From Xenopus tropicalis (lineage: Eukaryota > Chordata > Amphibia > Anura > Pipidae): DNA of 64,000 nt. A program made the position numbers and the translations under genes. Below are positions 32,706 to 45,722 of the stretch, in pieces. The stretch spans positions 72,387,764-72,451,763 of the forward strand of contig NC_030683.2 in the NCBI RefSeq assembly GCF_000004195.4, in the 5' to 3' direction. The notes beneath the pieces are model-generated. The model saw only the letters and a list, made by a program, of their open reading frames with translations. It was not told the DNA's origin and ran no database searches. The first letter of the stretch is position 1, and each line of letters opens with the position of its first letter.

Positions 32706-33837
32706 ACATACATGGTGACTCTCACACTCGTGAACACTCTGGGCTACTCACTCAGCCCTGCTGTCTCTCCCCTCCTGGGATACCAGCTCACGAGCTTCTG
32801 GCACACTGTGGCTTCTCACCAAGCCTCAATGATCCAGCACTCAAACATGGTCACGGCTCCCTCTGCTCCTTGTAGTGGCAGGCAGCACCCCCAGCCCCTC
32901 TGGGAGTTCCTCACACAGTCAGGCAACCTTCCTGCCCTGTGCCCCACTCTGAGAGACCTTTCTCTGTGGCTCCTGGCAATTCTCTGGGTGACTCCTCACT
33001 TGGTTACCGCTCCCTCTGCTCCTTCCAGTGACAGGTGGCACCCCAGCTCCTCTGGGAGTTCCTAACACAGGCAGGCAGCCTTCCTGCTCTGTGCCCCGCT
33101 CTGAGAGTGACCTTCTGAGTCCCCAACCTTAAACGCCAATCACCTATCACCTCTCTGTAATCCCACAGCCCTTTTATTTGCTGCTCACCTGCAGCCTAAT
33201 CAGACAGCTACTTACAGCTGGCCAAATCAACATAATAAACTGAAGTATGGAATGGAGGACCTATCCTATTAACTCTCCATTTACTCCAGGACTCACTTAT
33301 ATGGCTTTTCCTAATTCATTTGCATGAAAAATTAGAATTTCACTTATGTCTTATCGTAAATTCCATTTCTTCTAGTCCCGACATGTCAGTACGCACAGGC
33401 AGTATTGCCCCTCCCAGCCAGGAGGTAGGACCTATACCAAAGCCAATCAAAATTAATCCTTACCTCATTTTCTCATTTTCTTCTTCATCCCTTTCATGAC
33501 AATACGCATGGGATCTACCAAGCCATGCCCCTAAACAATAAGGGGTGGGAATAATAATATCAACAGATGCTAAAAACAAAAAATCAAGCATCACAAGAAA
33601 AAACTGACCATTCCCTGCTACAAGAATCCTCTCAGAGACCAGAGAAATTTCCACACTATGGTTGCCATAAACATCCAACCCCAGCTGAGGAGGATCCTCT
33701 GCCAACCAGAAGAAAACGGTCACAAAACAGCTGCCCACTAGCAGCCACAATCATAACTCTGGCACTGGGCAGCTCGCTGGTGTTACCAGCCTAGCAACAA
33801 ACAGGCCAGCTAACCACAACTCTGTTGCATTTCCACT
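32706..33837. other. Moderately GC-rich intergenic stretch with a local duplication
   Basis: Two related blocks repeat the phrase CTCCCTCTGCTCCTT with CAGCACCCCCAGCCCCTCTG or a similar run, then GGGAGTTCCT and CTGTGCCCC (32858-32950 and 33008-33100). This points to a roughly 150-bp tandem duplication. The ORFs here follow that duplication and show no protein family. Confidence 0.5.
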
Positions 33838-34760
33838 AGTGCCGCCTGGAGTCAAGTGAGCCAAAAAAACAGAACCAGGACAAGAGACCAAAACTGGAGT
33901 CAATCTCCAAGCAAGCCAAAAGGCCAGAACCAGAGCCAGTGGCCAAGCAAGCCATAGGCCAAAACCAGTGGCCAAGCAAGCCAAAGGCCAAAACTGGAGC
34001 CAAAAGGCCGAAACCAGAGCCAACGGCCAAACTAGCCAAAGGCCAACACCAATGGACAAACAAGTCAAAGGCCAAAACTAATGGCCAAGCGAGCCAAATG
34101 GTCAAAACTGGAGCAAATAGGCCACCAAACCAAAATCAGAGCCCACTGCCAAGCAAGCCAAAGGACAGAACTGGGAAAAACGGCCCAGCAAACAAAAAAA
34201 CAGAACCAGAGCCAGTGGCCAAGTGAGCTAAAGGCCATAGCGGAGTTAGCAGCCAAGTGAGCTAAAAGGCAAGAACCAGGGCCAGCGACCAAGCAATGAA
34301 ACTGCCAAACCAAGGACCAGTGGCCACTCAAGCCAACAAGGATCAGCAGCCAAGCAAGCCAAGGCTATAGCAAAAATCTGCTGCCAGGTAAGATAGGCAG
34401 TAGCCAAACGAGCCAAAGGCCATAACCAGGAACCGCAGCCAAGTGAGGCAAAGGCCATAAACACAACCAACAGCCAAGCAAGCCAAAGACCAAAACCAGG
34501 GCCAAGGCCAACAAGCAGACAAGGCAAAGTTCATGACGAGGACCAGCAGCCAAGCAAACCAAGGCTATAGCAAAAAGTCTGCTGTCAGGGGTCAGAGGCA
34601 GTAGACAAGTGAGCCAAAGGCCATAACCAGGAACCACAGCTAAGTGAGGCAAAGGCCATAAACAGAACCAGTGACCAAGCAAGCCAAAAACCATGACCAG
34701 GGACAGGGTCAACAGGAACACAAGCCCATAACAAGGAACAGCAGCCATGCAAGCCATGAG
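33838..34760. repeat. Degenerate minisatellite, unit about 28-34 bp (GGCCAAGCAAGCCAAAGG)
   Basis: About 920 bp built from diverged repeats of GGCCAAGCAAGCCAAAGG plus CCAAAACCAGAGCCAGT, with almost no T on the plus strand. A higher-order layer is visible: the block beginning CAGCCAAGCAAGCCAAGGCT near 34349 recurs near 34547 with CAAAAATCTGCTGCCAGG against CAAAAAGTCTGCTGTCAGG, a period of about 198 bp. Low T content on the plus strand keeps several frames open, giving Leu/Trp/Ala-rich minus-strand ORFs that I do not regard as genes. Confidence 0.88.
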
Positions 34761-37714
34761 ACATAGCAAACCTAAAGAGTATGTGGTGAGGTTGTGAAAA
34801 TCACTGTGGCCAAATTTATTACCATAGATAAGCAGGAGATTCTAAGGGCACTATAAATGAATAGACCTTGCAGCGGGAGTATCTCAGGAAGATTTGCACA
34901 ATGTAAATGGGCTTTTATGTCATGTGGTGTACTGTACCCCCCTTGGGATAATAGGCCAAGAAACTCACCCACCACTAGATTCCAACTCAGAATCATTTAT
35001 TTACAATTCCAGCACAATCTCTCTTAATCCTTCTTACACAACTTGACAATCACAGTTCCCAGGCCATTGGCCCCAACCTATACCTACATCCCTGTCTCTT
35101 CTCACGCGATTCAAGGATGCCCTTACTCTTTGCAAATTTTCAGGTAGGAGATAGCTTGGCATACAGGTAGGTCTCTCCAGGTCCCTAACTGGGCAAATTC
35201 CATCGGGACACTGGTCCCTCATTTCTCACACAGCTTGTACAAGTAATAATGCAACAAATAGAACACACGGGTGAGCACAGCTACCCACACAGAATTAGTC
35301 CTGAATGTGTCTTTTTAGAAGCAGCCATTCCGGTTGCTGTAATACTGTATCTGTTTATAAAATGTGAACTAGTGGGTAAAAAAACAGTGCCTTCTAGTAT
35401 ATATTAATCAGTCCCATTTAAATAATGAACCTCTCAGTGATGCTGATACCAGGGTTTTTCTCAATAAAAAGAAAAAGGTTTTAGGGCACCAGCTGGATAG
35501 AAGGCTGACCTCATTCTCTTCTCTATTCACTTATCATTACTTCCAGGGTAACTTATGGATATATGATGGCAGCAATAAAATTGATTGCTTATAATGAGTA
35601 CATTTGTCCTTTCTCTTGTTCTGCTAGATTTTAATTATGTTGGTGGCAGGATTAGCTAGGAACACAAGTCTATGGCAAACAGAGCTACACTCAGCAGTAG
35701 ATGTAATAATACACAACATTCCTAAGAAGGTTGCAGACAGAAATACTTTTAAGATCCTCTCTAACAGCTGTGAAATAAGTCTTAAACAACATTTATTCTG
35801 ATGACAAAAAGCCAATGCACACTGGGTGGCAATTTCAAAAACAATTGAAAATGCAGATGTGTGTATTTTTGTTGTATGTCGTGAACACAGATTATTTATT
35901 TAATATTGTCCGCTTTAATATCATCACCTTCAACCTATTCAACTGTAGCGTTATACCCAAAAACTAGGTCAATAACATGCATGAAATACCAGATCTTGTG
36001 ATTTGTAATAACCATGAATAACCGAGCAGACCTGGGTAAGCTAGAACATCCTGGTTACACAATTGTCATATCTAAAGTATTACACTTTCTTTAGTACAGC
36101 TCTGGCCATAAGGCTTCCTGTCCTGTATTTCTGTTTTTTTGTAAAACTATTGGTAGATTGGTTCATTGCATTGGTACCCTGGTAAGTTTTCTAACTCTAA
36201 ACTATAATTGGAGCAAACTGACATTTGTCCATCAATGCACAGAAGCTATATAATGATAAGGACAAATGTAATCCCTAATTCTGCGTTTAGTTCAGTGGCA
36301 ATAAAACAGACTGAAATGTTTGGTGCCTTGAGAGTGACACATTCCACTTGGAAAAGCCTCTGTGCTTATCAGTACTCCAAGGAACTTTATGTTCCAGCAA
36401 CTGTATTACATAAAAAACAGAGATATAATGTGTACAACCACCATCTCTTGTTTACTCAGAAGCATCTTTCCACATAATCCCATTCCCAGACTAATTAATT
36501 TACCATTTGCTGGCCCAACATGGGGTAATAACAACTACAACATCAATAAAAGATGAAAACGTGTTTTTATAAAGTACCAACATGTTCTGCAACATTGTAC
36601 AATTATTTGTTAGGTTGCCTAACAAGGAGATTATAAAAAAAAATATGAGCCATGCTTAATAATGAATTTTCATATAGAACTTTGGTGCCAGTAGTTCTCT
36701 GTTAGTAGTTTTCAGGTGGTACAGTTATCAATTACTTCACAGATACTTCAGACAATAGGACTCATTTCTATCCGCAGCCCCATATCTGTCCCTGCAATTT
36801 CCCTGCAGCATCAAACTACACTACTTGTGTCTGATTTAAGCTGAAATGCGTGCACAGTTGCAGTAATTGTGCCAAATCAGACACAATTATGATAGGTGCA
36901 GCACAACTGCGTCACCCTTTGTGACCGCAATACTGGTTCTACTTGCTGTAACTGTAACCATGTAATATAGATTTTAGAAGAATATAATATGATAGTTAAT
37001 CCTGGAAAGATTTGTATTAAAGCGTGTATTTTTATGAACTTTTGCTTTTTATCATTACAAGATTTCTTATAGCATTTTAATAAGTGTGCTCTTTCGATTT
37101 TCTTTTTTAATGATATAATGAAACATAGCCCACCTCTGCTACAGACATAAAAGGGCAAATTTATCTTGATTCCAAACATAATACATACAATACTACAGAT
37201 AAATGGTGTACCACCCTCATCCTGAAACATAAATTAGCGTCACTGAACTTTAGCTTTCAGCTCTAGGAGAGTGTAATTGAATCACTTCAATCTGCCAAAT
37301 TTAGCTCCATCAGACACAAGTAAAACCTCATATTTGCAGTTGAATGGATTCAGATTAACTGAAAATATCTTTTCTAATGAGAGGATGTTCAATTTTGATC
37401 AATTGTCATGAACAAACCAGCATACAGTATGGGTACAGTATATGAGCACCCAGATGATGGACTGCTGGCACAATTGTAACTCCTCTTAAAGCAAAAAGAT
37501 CTCAACTAGCCCCAGTCTTCACTGATGCTCTTTTGGGGGAAAGAGCAGACTAGGTAGAACAAGGGACAGGCAAGGATCAAACAAAACCTGGTCAACCAGG
37601 CACGGGATCAAGGCAGGCAGAAAGTCAAATGCGTGTGTATAGATTTGGAGACCAAAGCACACCCACTGGCTGGTGGGCCACATGGTACATCTGCTAACAT
37701 CTGCCACTACCTTA
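34761..37714. other. Intergenic stretch, no gene seen
   Basis: AT-rich. The short ORFs at 34772-35222, 35624-35815 and 36208-36556 have no family resemblance or splice context. No transposon ends were recognised. 35.3-37.5 kb is comparatively repeat-poor. Confidence 0.35.
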
Positions 37715-38049
37715 CAGTGCCTGCCATAATGTATGGGACAAAGACACATTTTTCTTTGATTTGCCTCTCTGATTCTCAGTGTAAAATGTAAAATCAAACA
37801 ATTTAGACATGATTAAGTTAAAGTCCGGAATGTGCACTTTAAAGTTATTTGCATACATTTCATGTTTACCATATAGAAGTTACAAACATTTTATACATAG
37901 TCCCCTTCATGTCAGGGACAACTGGCTTCACAGGTGTTTGTGCATTAGTGCAGGGATAAGGTACCAAGGCTGCTTCTACCATTTGGAGTCTGTAGTTGCC
38001 ATTGTTCAACATGAGGTGAAAAGCTGTGAGTCTGAAAAACAAGAATAAA

Positions 38050-38870
38050 AACCATTAGAGACATTGGTCAAACCTTAGGATTACCAAAATCAACTGTCTG
38101 GAATATCATTAATAATTGCAAAGGGACTGGTAGGCCAAGAACGACCTCTATTGCTAATCACAGAAGAATCCTCACTATGGTAAAGAAAAATCCTCAAACG
38201 CCTGTCCAACAGCTCAGGAAAAACTCTTCCGGAGGCAGGCGTGTCTTTGTCAGAGACTGCTATCCGCTTTGGCATAAAAGCACTTAAAAGAGCCTGCAGA
38301 ATTCTGGGAAATCTGTTATGGACAGAAGAGACCAAGATTAACTTGTATTAAAGTGATGGCAGGAGAAAAGTGTGTAGATGATAAGGAACTGCCCAAGATC
38401 CAAAGCATACCAGCTCATCTGTTAAACACAGTGGTGGGGGTGTTATTGCTTGGGCATGTATGGCTGCCACAGGTACTGCCACACTTATCTTCATTGATTA
38501 TATAACTGCTGATGGAAACATCTTATCTGCTCAAGCTCTAGTAAATGCCTCCAAATTCATTGGATGGTGCTCCATCCTGCAACAAGCTTATGATCCCAAA
38601 CATACTGCTAGGGCAACACAGGAGTTTCTTAAAGCTTAAACTGGGAAATTCTTGAATGGCCAAGCAGTCACCTGATTTAAATCCAATTATTGGAATCTTA
38701 AAGGGACAAGCGCCCAGAACAAGCAGGAGTTGAAGGTGGCTGCAGTAGAGGCTTGGCAGGGCATCACAGAGAAGATACTCAGCACCTGGTGATGTCTATG
38801 AATTGCAGACTTCAAGCAGTCATTGCATGCAAGGGATATGCAACAAAGTACTAAACATGACTTCTCTAAT
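38050..38870 (+). pseudogene. Tc1 transposase remnant
   Basis: In the plus frame from about 38095 the text reads like a Tc1 transposase: a QLSGISLI-type first helix, KGTGRPRTTSIANHRRILT (about 38116-38175), KKNPQTPVQQLRKTLPEAG, and a C-terminal block ending near the words for KNKQELKVAAVEAWQGI (about 38717-38770), EKILSTW and MNCRLQAVIACKGYATKY (38792-38850). Frameshifts and stops lie between them, and about a third of the DDE core is missing or unreadable. It would cut and paste its element at TA sites if intact; it is not. Confidence 0.75.
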
Positions 38871-38935
38871 ATACCAACCGTTACTGTCTCCCACACAATA
38901 TGGTGCCTTGAAATGAGGGAAACTATGTATATTAA

Positions 38936-39347
38936 GGGGCTGATTTACTAACCCATGAATCCGAATCGGAAAAATTCAGATTGGAAAACGAACATTTTGC
39001 GACTTTTTCGTATTTTTTGCGATTTTTTCGTCGCCATTACGACTTTTCGTAAATTTTCGCGACTTTTTCGTAGTCATTACGATTTGCTCGTATCTTGTCG
39101 CTACTTTTTCGTATTGAGCGCTCGTAACTGGCGGGCAAAACTTTCAGACTTTGCATGATTTTGGAAGCCTCCCATAGGACTCAATGGCACTCTGCAGCTC
39201 CAACCTGGCCCAAGGAAAGTCACCATACTGAAGCGAAACAGTCGTAATGGCTACGAAAAAGTCGCGACAATTTACAAAAAAATCGCAAAATACCGATCAT
39301 TACGAAAAAACGCATTCGGACTGTTCGTGGATTAGTAAATCAGCCCC
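38936..39347. mobile_element. Harbinger-like palindromic MITE, second copy
   Basis: The left end is GGGGCTGATTTACTAACCC and the right end, inverted, GGGGCTGATTTACTAATCC, flanked by TAA and AAA. The interior has the same GCGACTTTTTCGTA words as 14997-15354, plus a unique centre with CTCCCATAGGACTCAATGGC. It is inserted in the Tc1 element near its right end. Confidence 0.82.
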
Positions 39348-39755
39348 AAAGTGTTGTAATTTCTGTCCCAGACATTATGGAGGGCACTGCAAATGGAAAT
39401 GCCATCCCACCAATTTAAAAAGAATTGTATGAAAAAGATCCCCTGCTATAATGACTTCTGTAGAGTAATGTCCTCTCACAAGCACCTTTTCTCCATGGAA
39501 ATAACCCCAATCTTGATATTTTCTTCCTCAGAGTTTAAATTCTCCATCTCTTTACCATTGGCACATCTCTGCACTCTCTCCAGCAAACCTCCACTGCATA
39601 CTCAAGGTGAGGCCTTACCAGGGATCTATTAAGAGGCAAAATTATTATTGGACACTAACACTAAAGCTGCATTGTGCTATCCACAATGGTAAATCCTTCT
39701 CAGTTATGCTCTATTTCGCATGTAGTTAACATTTGTGTGTGTTTTTTTAATGCAT

Positions 39756-40904
39756 TACTGTATATACTCGAGTATAAGCCGAGTTTTCCAGCACTCAAAA
39801 TGTGCTAAAAAAGGAATCATCAGCTTATACTCGAGGCAAGTAGTAAGGGCACTTACATGTCCAAGCGGTGCAGCCGCCGCTGAACCCTGAGCAAGCACGC
39901 GCGCATGACACGTCACACGCGCAACCCCGCCCCTGTCTGTGCGCACCCCCCAGGGTACAAACGCACTGGCAATGGCCTGGCAGAGCTCGTGGCAGACACA
40001 AACTTACCTATGCAGCTAACAGACAAGTACCTGTTATTTAAAGTTAAATCACGATAAATGTATGCTGTATTTTTGACCCCTTCATTTCCCAAAATGGTTG
40101 GTCCCTAGAAAGGTACCTCTGCTGTCTGCCCCCATTTGCAGCCATACATATCAGCTAGCTGGCAGCACTGCCAGGTGGGCACAGGCCAGAGTCCCACACC
40201 TGAACGTCAGTAGTTTGGACTACAATAGAGGATTGTTAGAGGATGCTGGTTGTAGTTCAGTAATGGCTGTAGGAAGGATAAAGGATTGCAAACACACAGC
40301 CCTGATCTGCTGTATGGGGTGTGGGCAGGACAGGTGGCAGTTCCGTCAGCGAGTAGATGTGAAATTCCTAATGTGAGATTTTATGGCCAGCAATCAAAGT
40401 ACAAGGCACACAGTCATTTGCATTTGCATAGCAGTAGCGGGAACAGCCCCACCCGCTTTTTACTGCTAAAAGTGATTTATAAAGTAACAGAAGCAGTGGA
40501 CTCTGTCAACTAACAAGTATGGAGACCCAGTTAAAACAAATTGCTCATCTATATAGATCACTTGACCACACCTCTTTTTTGTCTACATCTGTCCAGTTGA
40601 TGATGGCCCCTGTGGCTCCATAAAGTAGAGTTAGTCCTGTGCCAACTGGTCAGAGTTACATTAGCAGCTTAATGCTGTTAGATGGCCAGATAATGTATCC
40701 ATGTAACAAGCGCCGGTGATTTACACTAATTAGTACATTTGAGTGTCCTTTTATTAAATAATTTGATTATTGAAACTTAGCAGTAGCTGCTGCATTTCCC
40801 ACACTAGGCTTATACTCGAGTCAATAAGTTTTTCCAGTTTTCTTAGGTAAAATTAGGTACCTCGGCTTATATTCGGATCGGCTTATACTCGAGTATATAC
40901 GGTA
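39756..40904. mobile_element. Non-autonomous element with TATACTCGAGTATAAGCC ends, copy A
   Basis: The left end is TACTGTATATACTCGAGTAT and the right end, inverted, TACCGTATATACTCGAGTAT. Subterminal words GCCGAGTTTTCCAGCAC and TACCTCGGCTTATATTCGG flank a unique 1-kb interior that contains a CpG-rich patch (39860-39960). A TA target is possible. No transposase was recognised. Copy B at 45681-47177 is in the opposite orientation. Confidence 0.75.
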
Positions 40905-41527
40905 GCTTGCTTTTATGATTTTTAAACATTATTTATAGTTTACTCCATTTATTTAAATCTCTGTGTGAAGTGAAACCATACTGCATGGAACCAACTATAA
41001 GGCAGCAGACCACTCCTTGTAATATTCAGGTCAGTTTTACATCCAAATATGTTCACAATTTATAGTCTGATTTATTCAAGTTTATTACTGTAATCAAATG
41101 TTTTAGCAAAGTCTAAATATATCATATCCACTGCCACCAAAAGGTCTAGATTTCTGCTCACTAAGGGGGTTATGTAATGTAAGGCACAAAGTTTGCTACA
41201 GTTCTTATCACCTTTAACAACCAATCAGCAAGTAGCATTTCCTAGTCATCTGTTTAAAAACATGCCTCTGATTGGTTGCTATGTGTTACTGCACATGAAC
41301 AAAATACGACAAAATCGTATTTGTTGTGCAGAGTATGAAAGTTTCGGATTCATTAAAGCTTCGTTGGGCCAGGTTGGAGCTGCGGAGTTCCATTGAGTTC
41401 TTTTTATTCAAAACAGTTTTCCTCATTATATAAATAAGGGAGCATTCCATATCTGAGTTTATTTGATTCTGAAAAACAAGCTCAAATTCACAAACTCGAA
41501 AACTGATAAATAAGCTGTCAAATTGTA

Positions 41528-41858
41528 TACAGGTATGGGATCCCTTATCCGGAAACCCGTTATCCAGAAAGTTCCGAATTACAGAAAGGCCATCTCCCAT
41601 AGACTCCATTATAAGCAAATAATTCTAATTTTTAAAAATGATTTCCCTTTTCTCTGTAATAATAAAATAGAATATTGTACTTGATCCCAACTAAGATATA
41701 ATTAATCCTTATTAGAGGCAAAACAAGTCTATTGGGTTTATTCAATATTTTAATGATTTTTAGCAGACTTAAGTTATGGAGATCCAAATTACGGAAAGAT
41801 CCCTTATCCGGAAAACCCCAGGTCTCGAGCATTCTGGATAACAGGTCCCATACCTGTA
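41528..41858. mobile_element. TACAGGTATGGG-ended MITE, copy 1
   Basis: It begins TACAGGTATGGGATCCCTTA and ends with the inverse TAGGTCCCATACCTGTA type. The interior reads TCCGGAAACCCGTTATCCAG near one end and GATCCCTTATCCGGAAAACC near the other. Nearly identical to 42700-43027 and far better preserved than 5895-6219. Very common in Xenopus DNA as I recall. Non-coding. Confidence 0.85.
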
Positions 41859-42007
41859 CTGTCAAATCCTTAGTAAAAGTGGAAGAATACAGTACCCCAC
41901 AATAGCCTGTAGGTGGAGATATAACACAAGCATTTAACTTGACTAGACCTCTCAAATATTGGATCAGAATATACTTATTTACTAGATCTTTTTTTCATTA
42001 TATACTG

Positions 42008-42009
<2 letters not shown>

Positions 42010-42068
<59 letters not shown>

Positions 42069-42076
42069 TATACATA
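42010..42076. repeat. (TA)n microsatellite
   Basis: Uninterrupted TA dinucleotides for about 48 bp, flanked by imperfect TA/CA units. Confidence 0.95.
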
Positions 42077-42699
42077 CAGGTCAAAAAGCCAACACCGAGC
42101 ACAGAAATGTTGTAGTGGTTGTCATGGGGCAAATCTGTAAGCTGCATAGGGGTCATTAAAACCATTGTCTATGGACTGAACCTTAGGAATTGTGCTAATT
42201 GGGCCCATTTGTTGGAGCAGTGCTGGAGAAGGAGGAAAGTTTCTGCTGAAAGACTGCTCCACTTCTTCCTGACAAATCTATTTTTATTTGAAACCTTGTG
42301 TACAATTACTACTCCTTTTTTATTTCTTTTTAATTTTTTTTGTATTAAACTTGTTTATTATCATAATTACTACTCCTTTTTATTCAGCATCAAAGAAATA
42401 TATATTTTTATCATGACTTTATCTCCTTCCCCTTCTGTCTTTGATGTGCCCTGATGTGGCATGTGAGCTTGGCCAAAGTTTCCAACACCTCATTTCTGTA
42501 ACGATTATTTATATTGGTGGAAACAATCACCCTCCTTCACTGTGTGCAAATAACAGCTTTTCATCATTTGTAGCAGCTGGCCTACTCCAGAAAGTAGGTT
42601 AGACTGAGCGCTGCCATCTGGGTGCTTCTAGCAGCTGGTCAGCACTACAGTGTGGATTACATCAAGTATGGATGACGCCTGCCTTTCTTTCTTCCATTA

Positions 42700-43027
42700 T
42701 ACAGGTATGGGATCCCTTATCCGGAAACCCGTTATCCAGAAAGTTCCAAATTAGGGAATGGCCATCTCCCATAGACTCGATTATAAGCAAATAATTCTAA
42801 TTTTTAAAGATGATTTCCTTTTTCTCTGTAATAATAAAACAGTATCTTGTACTTGATCCCAACTAAGATATAATTAATACTTATTGGTGGCAAAATCTTA
42901 TTGGGTTTACGTAATATTTAAATGATTTTTAGCAGACTTAAGTTATGGAGATCCAAACTACGGAAAGATCCCTTATCTGGAAAACTCCATGTCCCGAGCA
43001 TTCTGGATAATAGGTCCCATACCTGTA
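42700..43027. mobile_element. TACAGGTATGGG-ended MITE, copy 2
   Basis: Same termini and internal order as 41528-41858, 840 bp away and in the same orientation. It differs by scattered substitutions only. Confidence 0.85.
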
Positions 43028-44011
43028 CCATTTATGCACTTCTGTTTCTTCTCCTTTGCATTTTATTTTTGTCTCTCCTTCCATTTCTCTTATTGTTTCT
43101 TTCTACCACAATCATTTTTATGTTAAAGTGCCTGCTGAACTCTCTTCTCTATTTACTTTGTATGTGGGTAAGTCTCTGACATCTATCTAATGATTCTAAG
43201 CAATTTTAAATACTGGTAAACAAGGCATCTGAGAGACATTCAGATTACTGCATAATCAATACCATAACAGTCATCTGAAATGCAACATGCAGAATTCCAT
43301 TTGCATTCACAGTCCCACTGCGATCCCATTGGTACTGTCTCTATAGTTCAGAATGAGGCAAACTCCTGTATTCCTGTGTGGTGGTACAAACCAAAAGAGC
43401 CAACCCAGGAAAAATCCCTGTACATAAGAACCCTTATGGCCACCCCCTTTGAATACATATAAATGCAGATATGGTCCCTGTGTATGGCTTATCATTTGGT
43501 ATGGTATGGTAAACACAGTGCCAGGCCTGAGTGGCCAGGCATGTAACCCTACTCCCAGTCAACGCACTCGTTCCCAGGCACACGCGTGCCCACCGGCCCT
43601 GGGTAAACTTGAGTTATTTGGTCAGTGTGAATAGTTTTATGCTGCTACTTAAAATTGTAAATAAATGTTATGAATACAATACTAGATATATATAAATGGA
43701 GGGCAGAGGCCCATGGCTGCTTCTGATGAAACAGGATTTGCTTACATCAAAGTATCTTGACCTTTTCTGCATGGCATCCAAGTGTAGCGTGGCCTATTGG
43801 CAGCACATTATATTACTTATAATTACTAGAACAAGAAACAGTTGAGTGTAGGTTTTCTACAGAAAAGACTCAGTACAGTCATCCAGCTAACAGCGCCATC
43901 TACTGACCTTTGTAAATATAGTCACTGCATAACAAGGGCAAAGACACATGCCACAAATGTAAAACACAATTTGATACAAAAATCCTTTTATGAAATTCAG
44001 CATGTATTTAC

Positions 44012-44013
<2 letters not shown>

Positions 44014-44052
<39 letters not shown>
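44014..44052. repeat. (TA)n microsatellite
   Basis: About 19 perfect TA units preceded by CATTA and followed by CACAATGG. Confidence 0.95.
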
Positions 44053-44055
<3 letters not shown>

Positions 44056-44804
44056 ATGGGCTTTACTTGAGACATACATTGGTACCCAGGCGCCCCCCTT
44101 CCCCGCTCTGCTGAATCACTGATTCAGAAAGCATCGGGACAAAAGATTCCTGAGATAGGAACTCAGTAGTGAGCTCATCTGGGGACACATGCGCAGGGAA
44201 GATGGGGGCAGGTAGAGGAATATCTGAGCCGCAGCAGGGAGAGACTTGGGTGTGGGAAAGCAGTAAAATAGATATACAACGAAAATAATAGCCACACAGA
44301 AGCAGAATAGAAGAAAATAGATTCACTTTTTTTTTTTGCCCCAGTAAATCAGGCTTACACTACAAATCCATTGTTTATTTTTTATAAATTGTTTAAAAGG
44401 ATACTGACAGGAGTTTTTAAAATTCAAAGTGACTATGAACTCTAGGAACTGTGTTGTTACTGGTTCTTCTATATAGAAGCACGGAGCGACCTGCCTGTCA
44501 GGCATGTAGTTTTGGGCTGTTATAGTCCCACAAAAATTGGAGATCTGAAAAATGCCTTCTTTAGGAAATGAAGGATGGCATTGTCTGTATCCTTTTATCT
44601 GAAAGCTTCCCCTCTGTTCGAAGCACTCTCATGGGCACTTTTACAATTTATGACATCCTAGGCTTATGAGTTTTTCCATCCCCATGCATGGCGGAAGAGG
44701 GGGTGGCAGCAGATGTTACCCAAATGAAATCAGTACTAACAGATTACATTAAATTATGAGAACCGTTACTCTTAAATAAATTCATGTAATCACAATTTAT
44801 TGTA

Positions 44805-45085
44805 AGTTCAGCCTGTTGGCTCCCAAGGCCCAGGTAACCAGTAATCAGAAGATAAGGGAAGCCTTTGGAGAAAAAGATTTACACAAAATATATTAGCAAA
44901 GTAGTCCCACTGTGCAGCCTGACATGCATCCCCTGTAGGCTGCCAGTCCACATGGGGGCTACCAAATAGCCAATTACAGCGCTTATTTGGCACCCCAGGA
45001 ACATGTTTTATGCTTGTGTTGTTCCCCAATCTTTTTACATTTCAATGTGGCTCATGGGTAAAAAAGGTTGGGGATCCCTGGCTTA
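44805..45085. mobile_element. Partial hAT MITE of the CAGTGATCCCCAACC family
   Basis: The right end reads AAGGTTGGGGATCCCTGG, and the interior has CCACATGGGGGCTACC, CCAATTACAGCGCTTATTTG and TTTTTACATTTCAATGTGGC, as in 20023-20328 and 51313-51519. The left terminus is not preserved. Confidence 0.6.
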
Positions 45086-45680
45086 TAGAGAAGTTACAAA
45101 AAAATCATACTACTGTATCTCCTTACATTCCATTGCAGCTGTGCCTTTCCTATTACCACTGTTATTGTTACACTTCTTTCCAGCACCACAGTTATTCCCA
45201 ATCCAGCAAAGATTCAACTGTGCCAAGAGTGAAGTTTAGCAGATATATACTGTATATAGGTACACAAAGCCAGGAGGTTCGATGTGTTCTACCGATATAC
45301 TAATGACATGTGGGTAGGCACCTAACTAATTAATTGATTAGATTAAAAAAAGCTAAAAAAACATTAAACACACAGACGTCTGATTATTAATTATTAATTC
45401 AGAAGCTAAAAGAGTAAATGTAAACCCCTGTGAATTTTACAACAGCAGCTGGCTTAAAAAGTGCCTAGTGTTTAACAGATGAATGTGAGTTTAGTCGAGG
45501 TTGAAGAAACCTCTAAAATTACACAAATACTAATTTCGATAAATCTACCTTTACGTGTTCAAATACTAATTATGATAAATCTACCTTTTACATGTTCAAA
45601 CAGTGCCTAATAAAGCATGAATTCCATGTACACCTGTTTGCAATTTAGCTTGGTTGGCTGATCTGTGTGCAGAGCATATA
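45086..45680. other. Intergenic stretch, with a short direct repeat
   Basis: No gene is seen. The phrase ATAAATCTACCTTT plus CAAATACTAATT occurs twice (about 45520-45565 and 45555-45600), a short tandem duplication of about 37 bp. Confidence 0.4.
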
Positions 45681-45722
45681 CCGTATATACTTGAGTATAA
45701 GCCAATCCGAATATAAGCTGAG

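Larger units (their letters stand above)
37715..39389 (+). mobile_element. Tc1/mariner transposon, decayed, with a nested MITE
   Basis: The left end is CAGTGCCTGCCATAATGTAT after TA; the right end, inverted, is CAGTGCCCTCCATAATGTCT. The long subterminal repeats share AAATGTAAAATCAAACAATT-type words. Transposase traces run from about 38050 to 38870 on the plus strand: a helix-turn-helix region, TGRPRTTSIANHRRILT, and then further downstream DDE-style blocks with a broken frame. The nested MITE is at 38936-39347. The right flank is CA instead of the expected TA, a likely point change. Confidence 0.82.

Noticed and set aside
33751..34769. Leu/Trp/Ala-rich minus-strand ORFs resembling membrane proteins
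   Set aside because: They are translations of a T-poor minisatellite; overlapping frames look equally good.
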